This document shows positions 59,357 through 64,000 of a DNA stretch of 64,000 nt, piece after piece; positions within the stretch are counted from its first letter, which is position 1, and every line of letters begins with the position of its first letter. Source of the stretch: Psychrobacter immobilis (GTDB lineage: Bacteria; Pseudomonadota; Gammaproteobacteria; Pseudomonadales; Moraxellaceae); assembly GCF_904846225.1 (NCBI RefSeq), contig NZ_CAJGZJ010000008.1, positions 49,961 through 113,960 on the forward strand, written 5' to 3'. The notes under the pieces are model-generated. The model did no database searches. It saw nothing but the letters and a program-made list of their open reading frames with translations, and was not told the DNA's origin. A program made the position numbers and the translations under genes.

Positions 59357-60568
59357 ATGCAAGTTTATCTCGTTGGTGGTGCCGTACGTGATCACCTGTT
59401 AGGGCGTCCTATCAAAGATAAAGATTTCGTCGTCGTTGGTGCCACTGTGTCATCAATGCTTGACGCAGGGTTCCAACAAGTCGGGGCAGATTTTCCGGTA
59501 TTTTTGCATCCTACCAGCCATGCAGAGTATGCATTGGCACGTACAGAACGCAAACAAGGCTTAGGTTATCAAGGCTTTAGTGTTCATGCCAGCCCTGATG
59601 TTAGCTTAAAAGACGATCTACAGCGTCGTGATTTGACTATCAATGCCATGGCAATAGAAGTTGTGAGTCTAACGGATGACGCCCCTATTAGCGGTGAAGT
59701 GATTGATTATTATGGTGGACTGGCTGATATAGAAAATAAAACCTTGCGACATGTCTCAATGGCGTTTAGCGAAGACCCACTAAGAGTGTTGCGAGCGGCG
59801 CGCTTTTATAGCCGTTATTATGATCTGGGATTTACTATCGCTGACGAAACCTTGACGTTGATGCGTCAACTGGTCAGCTCGGGCGAACTTGCGCATTTGA
59901 GTGCCGAGCGTATTTGGCAAGAATCAAGCCGTGCGACCATGCAGCTATCACCTCATGTATACTGGCAGCAACTGTATGAGATTGGCGCGCTCACAGAGTA
60001 TTTTGCCCCATTAAATCAGGCGTGGACTGACGATCATATACGAGAAACCGTGCAAACTGCATTGTACTTTGCAGCTCAGATGAAACTAAACTTATCACAG
60101 CGTTGGGCCTTATTAATGACCAGCCTTCATCCACCTTTATTTCATCTGCCTTATACAGACTTACCATCTAATGACTTAACGGCTGTCAAAAGTATCAATG
60201 AAATAGGTAATACGGCTAAGGTGCCAAAAGCACAAACTCAATTTGCCAAGCTATTCGTGCAACAGGCCGAAAAGCTGATTGCCATAAACAGTCTGAGTGC
60301 TGCTGAAAAAATTGACCTCATACAGGCCTCGGGTGCTCATAAAGAGCCTGACAAACTCTCACAACTACTGGTAACCAGCCACGTCTTACAGCTGGCAATA
60401 CAGCACCGTCAGATGATGATAGCGTTAGGCAGCTTTCATGCTATTGGTATGGAAGACATTCAGCCCGATCTAAAAGGCCCAGCAATTGGTGAAGCGTTGC
60501 GACAAACCAGAATTGAGCATTTACAAGCGCACGATATGTCCTTAAAACCATCTAGAAAAGTGGTCTAA
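59357..60568 (+). CDS. cca: CCA-adding tRNA nucleotidyltransferase
   Basis: A class II CCA-adding enzyme that builds or repairs the tRNA 3' CCA. MQVYLVGGAVRDHLLGRPI and KDKDFVVVG carry the Asp-x-Asp metal site (about residues 21-23). RRDLTINAMAI, YGGLADIENKTLRHV and FSEDPLRVLRAARF are the template-region motifs. The 403-residue length matches E. coli Cca, but the expected HD motif (AALCHDLGKG in E. coli) reads ALLMTSLHPP here. AGAAAGAG supports the ATG at 59357; the frame opens at 59333. It is 33 bp before the next SDR gene. Confidence 0.93.
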   Translation: MQVYLVGGAVRDHLLGRPIKDKDFVVVGATVSSMLDAGFQQVGADFPVFLHPTSHAEYALARTERKQGLGYQGFSVHASPDVSLKDDLQRRDLTINAMAIEVVSLTDDAPISGEVIDYYGGLADIENKTLRHVSMAFSEDPLRVLRAARFYSRYYDLGFTIADETLTLMRQLVSSGELAHLSAERIWQESSRATMQLSPHVYWQQLYEIGALTEYFAPLNQAWTDDHIRETVQTALYFAAQMKLNLSQRWALLMTSLHPPLFHLPYTDLPSNDLTAVKSINEIGNTAKVPKAQTQFAKLFVQQAEKLIAINSLSAAEKIDLIQASGAHKEPDKLSQLLVTSHVLQLAIQHRQMMIALGSFHAIGMEDIQPDLKGPAIGEALRQTRIEHLQAHDMSLKPSRKVV

Positions 60569-60601
60569 AAATAATATCTTAACGTATATTAAAGTTTAAC
60601 T

Positions 60602-61408
60602 ATGAATCAAAAATCTAATCCTTCTCAGCCAATTAACACTCACGATTCAGTGATGCTCGTGACTGGCAGTGCTAAACGCATTGGTGCAGCCATTATTAAA
60701 GCCGCCCATCATCAGGGCTACAGAGTCATCATTCACTGCCATCATAGTGAGCAAGAAGCAAATACCCTAGCCGATCAGCTTAATGAAAATCGGGCAGATA
60801 GCGCCGCCGTTATCGTTGCTGATTTAAATATGGTTGAGAACCCTACGGCATTATCCGAATTTGTCGCAAAGATCATAAACACTTTTGGTCAACTAGATGT
60901 CCTAGTACACAATGCGTCGCGATTTTATCCAAGTCCGCTTGGCAGTATTGAAAACGGACAATGGAATGAATTATTTCTGACCAATGCAAAAGCGCCTTTA
61001 TTATTAAGCCAAGCGCTACTCCCTTACCTTAAGCAGCAAAAGGGCTGTATTATTAGCCTACTAGATATTCATGCGCACGATAAGCCGTTTAGCAATTATA
61101 CTGTCTATAATATGGCAAAGGCAGCTCATCGTATGATGGTACAGTCTCTAGCACTGGATATGGCACCAGAGGTACGTGTCAATGGTGTCGCACCTGGCGT
61201 CAATATTTTACCAGAAGCTGACAGCGATCAAGCCCTTGATGATGAGCAACAACAACGTATTATCGACTCAATTCCCATGCAGCGAATCGGTCTGCCTGAT
61301 GAGATTGCTCATAGCGTGCTTTATCTTATACAAGCCCATTACGTCACTGGCGAGATCATCACCGTTGATGGTGGTCGCAGTCTTACCTTGGCTGGCGGTC
61401 ATGTTTAA
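60602..61408 (+). CDS. SDR oxidoreductase, pteridine reductase-like
   Basis: A 268-residue short-chain dehydrogenase. The cofactor motif VTGSAKRIGAAI has the TGxxxRxG form typical of pteridine reductases and FolM, not the classical TGxxxGxG. VHNASRFYPSPLG, SLLDIHAHDKP and YTVYNMAKAA (Tyr and Lys of the active site) also match this group. The likely reaction is NADPH-dependent reduction of dihydropterins, possibly an accessory dihydromonapterin or dihydrofolate reductase; this is family-based. It follows cca by 33 bp, so the pair is probably cotranscribed. The ribosome binding site is weak. Confidence 0.88.
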   Translation: MNQKSNPSQPINTHDSVMLVTGSAKRIGAAIIKAAHHQGYRVIIHCHHSEQEANTLADQLNENRADSAAVIVADLNMVENPTALSEFVAKIINTFGQLDVLVHNASRFYPSPLGSIENGQWNELFLTNAKAPLLLSQALLPYLKQQKGCIISLLDIHAHDKPFSNYTVYNMAKAAHRMMVQSLALDMAPEVRVNGVAPGVNILPEADSDQALDDEQQQRIIDSIPMQRIGLPDEIAHSVLYLIQAHYVTGEIITVDGGRSLTLAGGHV

Positions 61409-61504
61409 GATAAAAATAACGCCTTATAAGAAAATAACTTAATTACTTCCCATCTTTTACTTGAAAAATTAAAAAAATCAGGTATGATTGTCCGTCTAAC
61501 GTTA

Positions 61505-61581
61505 GGGCCCATAGCTCAGTTGGTTAGAGCAGAGGACTCATAATCCTTTGGTCGTAGGTTCAAGTCCTACTGGGCCCACCA
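61505..61581 (+). tRNA. tRNA with CAT anticodon, probably tRNA-Ile2 (lysidine-modified)
   Basis: A complete 77-nt cloverleaf. Acceptor stem GGGCCCA/TGGGCCC, D stem GCTC/GAGC, anticodon stem GAGGA/TCCTT with loop CTCATAA, T stem GTAGG/CCTAC and encoded ACCA. The anticodon is CAT. The body around it (GGACTCATAATCCTTTGGTCG) and the C-G pairs in the acceptor stem resemble E. coli ileX rather than elongator tRNA-Met, so C34 is probably converted to lysidine by TilS and the tRNA reads AUA. An automated annotation would call it tRNA-Met. Confidence 0.93.
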
Positions 61582-61586
61582 AATTT

Positions 61587-61620
61587 AAACCCCGCAAACG
61601 CACTGTTTACGGGGTTTTTT
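61587..61620 (+). terminator. Terminator after the tRNA
   Basis: AAACCCCGCAAAC pairs with GTTTACGGGGTTT (one mismatch) followed by a T run, six bases after the tRNA. Confidence 0.85.
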
Positions 61621-61753
61621 GTTGTCTGGAGTTTATTGCTGGCTAGTATCAAATACCATAACCCCTCTCTGAGTATACTTTGCGTATACTTTCTATTATT
61701 AACGTTATCGCTTATCATGATTAGTAACCAAACTCATGAAAGGCATACCAGTC

Positions 61754-63010
61754 ATGGCTAAAATAAAATTCACAAAGAAATTTATCGACAGTCTTGAATA
61801 CTCTGACAAGACAGTTATCTATCAAGATGAGGTCGTAAACGGCTTTGCTGTGCGTACTAATAAGACATCAAAGAGCTATCTAGTTAATAAGCGCATCGAT
61901 GGCAAATTACAGCGTAAAGTTTTCAGTGACTGCTCTCATATAACGCTCCAAGATGCCCGTGACAGGTCAATGTCTATCATAAGCGACCTTATGCAAGGGA
62001 TTGACCCATTCGACAAGCCAGCGCCAGAATTTACCGCCCCTACACTAAGAGAAGCCTATGCTTACTACTTAGCAAGTAAGCCAGATCTCAAGGGCTCGTC
62101 TATTAAGTCTTATAATCGTCAGATAAATAGGAACCTAGAATGCTGGCTAGATATTTCTATGAATGACATTATGCAAGGCGATATCACTGATAAGCATTTA
62201 GAGTTAAGCAAGCATAGCTTATCTCAATCGAATGGAACATTTAAAGCGCTTAGGGCGGTATGGAATTTTTCACGCCTCAGTTTTTTAGATAAAAATGAAA
62301 TGCCAATCATTAAACCAAACCCCGTTGAGATGCTGACTGCTAAAAAGGCGTGGAATACAGTTAAGCCGCGCACTAGACATCTGAATGAGGATGTTATGGG
62401 TCATTACGTAAAAGTGCTGGTAGATTTTAAGAGTGAGGATTTTCACAATATGATGCCACATAGCAATAATGCCCGCGATATCATGCTGCTATTTTTATTT
62501 ACAGGAATACGCGCCAACGAGGGCTATACTTTGCGCTGGGATAGTATCGATTTGAAGCACGGTACTATAACTATTTTAGATACAAAGAATAGCGATACTT
62601 TGAGTGTGCCGCTTGGCAAAGTGATGGTAGCCATGCTCAATAATCGTCATAAGTACAAACAAGATGAGCCGTGGTTATTTCCCTCAAGGGTAAAAGACTG
62701 TGATAGCAATCTGACTGGTATATCAAAGCAATACACGAATATTGGTAAGCTGGCAGGTATTCATATCACACCTCACGATCTAAGAAGGACATTTTCAACA
62801 GTAGCAGATGCTCTGAATTTTAATATGTCAGTCATTAAGAGACTGATTAATCACAGGGAATCAAGATCATCAGATGATGTGACGTTGCAATATATCCAAG
62901 TCAGTCAAAAAAGATTGCGGGCTGCTATGAATGATATTGAAGTATTTATATTCAATGAGGCTGGCATGACTCAAGATGAAGTTATTGAAAGGATTTACCA
63001 TATCTATTAG
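61754..63010 (+). CDS. Tyrosine-type site-specific recombinase (integrase)
   Basis: A 418-residue integrase with an N-terminal arm-binding domain of the DUF4102 kind (KKFIDSLEYSDKTVIYQDEV, VNGFAVRTNK), a SAM-like core-binding domain and a catalytic domain. The catalytic residues are Arg253 (FTGIRANEG), His341 and Arg344 (HDLRRTF), His367 (LINHRE) and Tyr380 (LQYIQV). AAAGG lies upstream of the ATG at 61754; an ATG six codons earlier is less likely. It is directly downstream of the tRNA gene and reads away from it, the usual arrangement of an integrative element with attB at the tRNA 3' end. Confidence 0.94.
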   Translation: MAKIKFTKKFIDSLEYSDKTVIYQDEVVNGFAVRTNKTSKSYLVNKRIDGKLQRKVFSDCSHITLQDARDRSMSIISDLMQGIDPFDKPAPEFTAPTLREAYAYYLASKPDLKGSSIKSYNRQINRNLECWLDISMNDIMQGDITDKHLELSKHSLSQSNGTFKALRAVWNFSRLSFLDKNEMPIIKPNPVEMLTAKKAWNTVKPRTRHLNEDVMGHYVKVLVDFKSEDFHNMMPHSNNARDIMLLFLFTGIRANEGYTLRWDSIDLKHGTITILDTKNSDTLSVPLGKVMVAMLNNRHKYKQDEPWLFPSRVKDCDSNLTGISKQYTNIGKLAGIHITPHDLRRTFSTVADALNFNMSVIKRLINHRESRSSDDVTLQYIQVSQKRLRAAMNDIEVFIFNEAGMTQDEVIERIYHIY

Positions 63011-63100
63011 GTCAAGCCAGACTTTATGTAATAAGAAATACCCTACTTCTTATATAGCAATTTGAACCGCCCCGACTTTATCGGAGAGTGATTTACTTGA

Positions 63101-63120
63101 GTCAGGCAGCGATGCCTGAC
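63101..63120 (-). terminator. Hairpin overlapping the transposase stop codon
   Basis: GTCAGGCA-GCGA-TGCCTGAC is a perfect 8-bp stem that covers the last codons and stop of the transposase gene. No U tract follows, so it may act as an RNA-structure or attenuating element rather than as a terminator. Confidence 0.5.
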
Positions 63121-64000
63121 AGGGTTAAATTATCATAATACCGCTTTTCAAAATCAAAAGGTGACACATAACCAATCGTACTATGCAGTCGTGTTTTATT
63201 GAACCAGTCTACCCACTCAAGGGTTGCCAATTCAACATCGTTCACACCAGTCCAGTTCTGCTTTAAATAATGAATCACCTCAGACTTGTAAAGCCCATTG
63301 ACCGTTTCAGCCAATGCATTGTCGTATGAATCGCCTGTTGTACCAACAGAAGCAATCACGCCAGAGTCCGTCATTTTATCAGTATAGCGAATAGATAAGT
63401 ACTGAACCCCTCGATCACTGTGATGAATGACATCTTTGGGATAGTTTCTATCTGCTATTGCTTGGTTTAATGCCGCCATCACCATATCTGTGTTCATACG
63501 ATTAGAGACTTTCCAGCCCACAATAGCGCGGGCAAACACATCAATGATAAAAGCAGTATAGACCCAGCCACTCGTTGTCTTGATATAAGTAAAATCTGCA
63601 ACCCACAGCTGATTAGTACCATGGGCATTACATTTACGATTGACCAAGTCATCAGCACGCTTTTGGTCGTCACGGCTGTTGGCGGTGATCTTGCCCTTAC
63701 CGCGCCAGATGCCTTGCATACCATACTGCTTCATTAACCGCTCTATAGTGCAACGAGCCACCTTTAACCCATCCGCTTTCATCTGCTGCCATACTTTACG
63801 CGCACCGTAACGGCATTTGCTGTCCTGCCAGATACGTTTAATCTCGCTGATGTAAAAGTCTTCATGTTGACTGCGCAGTGAGCGTTTTTCAGGGTAGCTC
63901 TCCAAGTCTTTAGCACGGTGATAGGTTGATGGGGCAATCGGTAATACTCTACAGATCAGCTCGACCCCATAATTATTCTTATGATCGTCGATGAATTGAA
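63102..64000 (-). CDS. IS3-family transposase OrfB (rve integrase core), 5' end outside window
   Basis: The frame is open from the stop near 63102 to the window edge. A TTG at 63905 is not the real start: upstream codons continue as YGVELICRVLPIAPSTYHRA, which is classic OrfB sequence. The helix-turn-helix-like CRYGARKVWQQMKADG is followed by the rve core with DDE residues: first Asp in WVADFTYI, second Asp in IHHSDRGVQYLS, Glu in NALAETVNGLYK. WVDWFNKTRLHSTIGYVSP closes it. It is normally made as OrfAB by -1 frameshift, so this is the OrfB part. Confidence 0.95.
   Translation of the reverse strand, partial: QFIDDHKNNYGVELICRVLPIAPSTYHRAKDLESYPEKRSLRSQHEDFYISEIKRIWQDSKCRYGARKVWQQMKADGLKVARCTIERLMKQYGMQGIWRGKGKITANSRDDQKRADDLVNRKCNAHGTNQLWVADFTYIKTTSGWVYTAFIIDVFARAIVGWKVSNRMNTDMVMAALNQAIADRNYPKDVIHHSDRGVQYLSIRYTDKMTDSGVIASVGTTGDSYDNALAETVNGLYKSEVIHYLKQNWTGVNDVELATLEWVDWFNKTRLHSTIGYVSPFDFEKRYYDNLTLSGIAA

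Larger units (their letters stand above)
63063..64000 (-). mobile_element. IS3-family insertion sequence, partial
   Basis: The element enters the window from its right end. TGAACCGCCCCGAC at 63063 is an IS3-type terminal inverted repeat, 39 bp outside the transposase stop codon. The other end, orfA and the frameshift region are outside the window. It follows the integrase by 52 bp. The direct target repeat cannot be checked without the far end. Confidence 0.85.

Noticed and set aside
63903..63905. TTG as the start of the IS3 transposase
   Set aside because: Conserved OrfB sequence continues in frame upstream to the window edge, so the gene is partial.

Overview
This 64 kb window looks like chromosomal DNA of a Psychrobacter-like member of the Moraxellaceae (Gammaproteobacteria). 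The AT-leaning base composition, the protein flavour (Pal, SelO, PduO-type adenosyltransferase, MaeB, DASH cryptochrome) and the dispersed short repeats suggest this, but the assignment is an inference. About 46 genes are supported. Most are housekeeping or catabolic, and the only clearly accessory DNA is the last 2.5 kb.

Layout. 1-12 kb: nspC (3' end outside the window), a DUF924 protein, rnhB-lpxB, a class I DAHP synthase, pepN, a hypothetical protein, pal, a phosphopantetheinyl transferase and an outer-membrane beta-barrel protein. 12.7-25.8 kb: an IclR regulator converges on a long minus-strand block holding the lower valine pathway (acyl-CoA dehydrogenase, enoyl-CoA hydratase, 3-hydroxyisobutyryl-CoA hydrolase, mmsB, mmsA), then prpE, an acyl-CoA ligase and an MFS transporter. 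Together these take isobutyryl-CoA to propionyl-CoA. 26-31.3 kb: an ankyrin lipoprotein, two tandem metallo-beta-lactamase-like paralogs, a DUF3429 membrane protein, a DASH-type cryptochrome/photolyase and a 76-residue orphan.

31.5-38.5 kb is the most coherent regulatory unit. A NemR-type TetR regulator, with the Cys and Lys of the E. coli reactive-chlorine switch conserved, lies between an aldehyde dehydrogenase and yqhD, curA, a DJ-1/PfpI protein and a glutathione S-transferase. An identical 16-bp near-palindrome stands before both transcription units. A DHA2-type exporter and an EmrA-like adaptor follow. 42-61.4 kb: pdxH, glmM, guaB, a large MscS channel, cysS, a PduO-type adenosyltransferase, a lipoprotein, a glycerophosphodiesterase, a fatty-acid desaturase, selO, maeB, cca and a pteridine-reductase-like SDR. 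61.5-64 kb: a CAT-anticodon tRNA (probably tRNA-Ile2), a tyrosine recombinase directly downstream, and the end of an IS3-family element. This marks the edge of an integrated element that continues past the window.

Two families of non-coding dispersed repeats occur in intergenic spaces. One is a 169-170 bp TA-flanked MITE-like element (four full copies and two remnants). The other is an element of about 120-160 bp bounded by TATAGTC/GACTATA. Many genes end at clear intrinsic terminators, several of them bidirectional between convergent genes.
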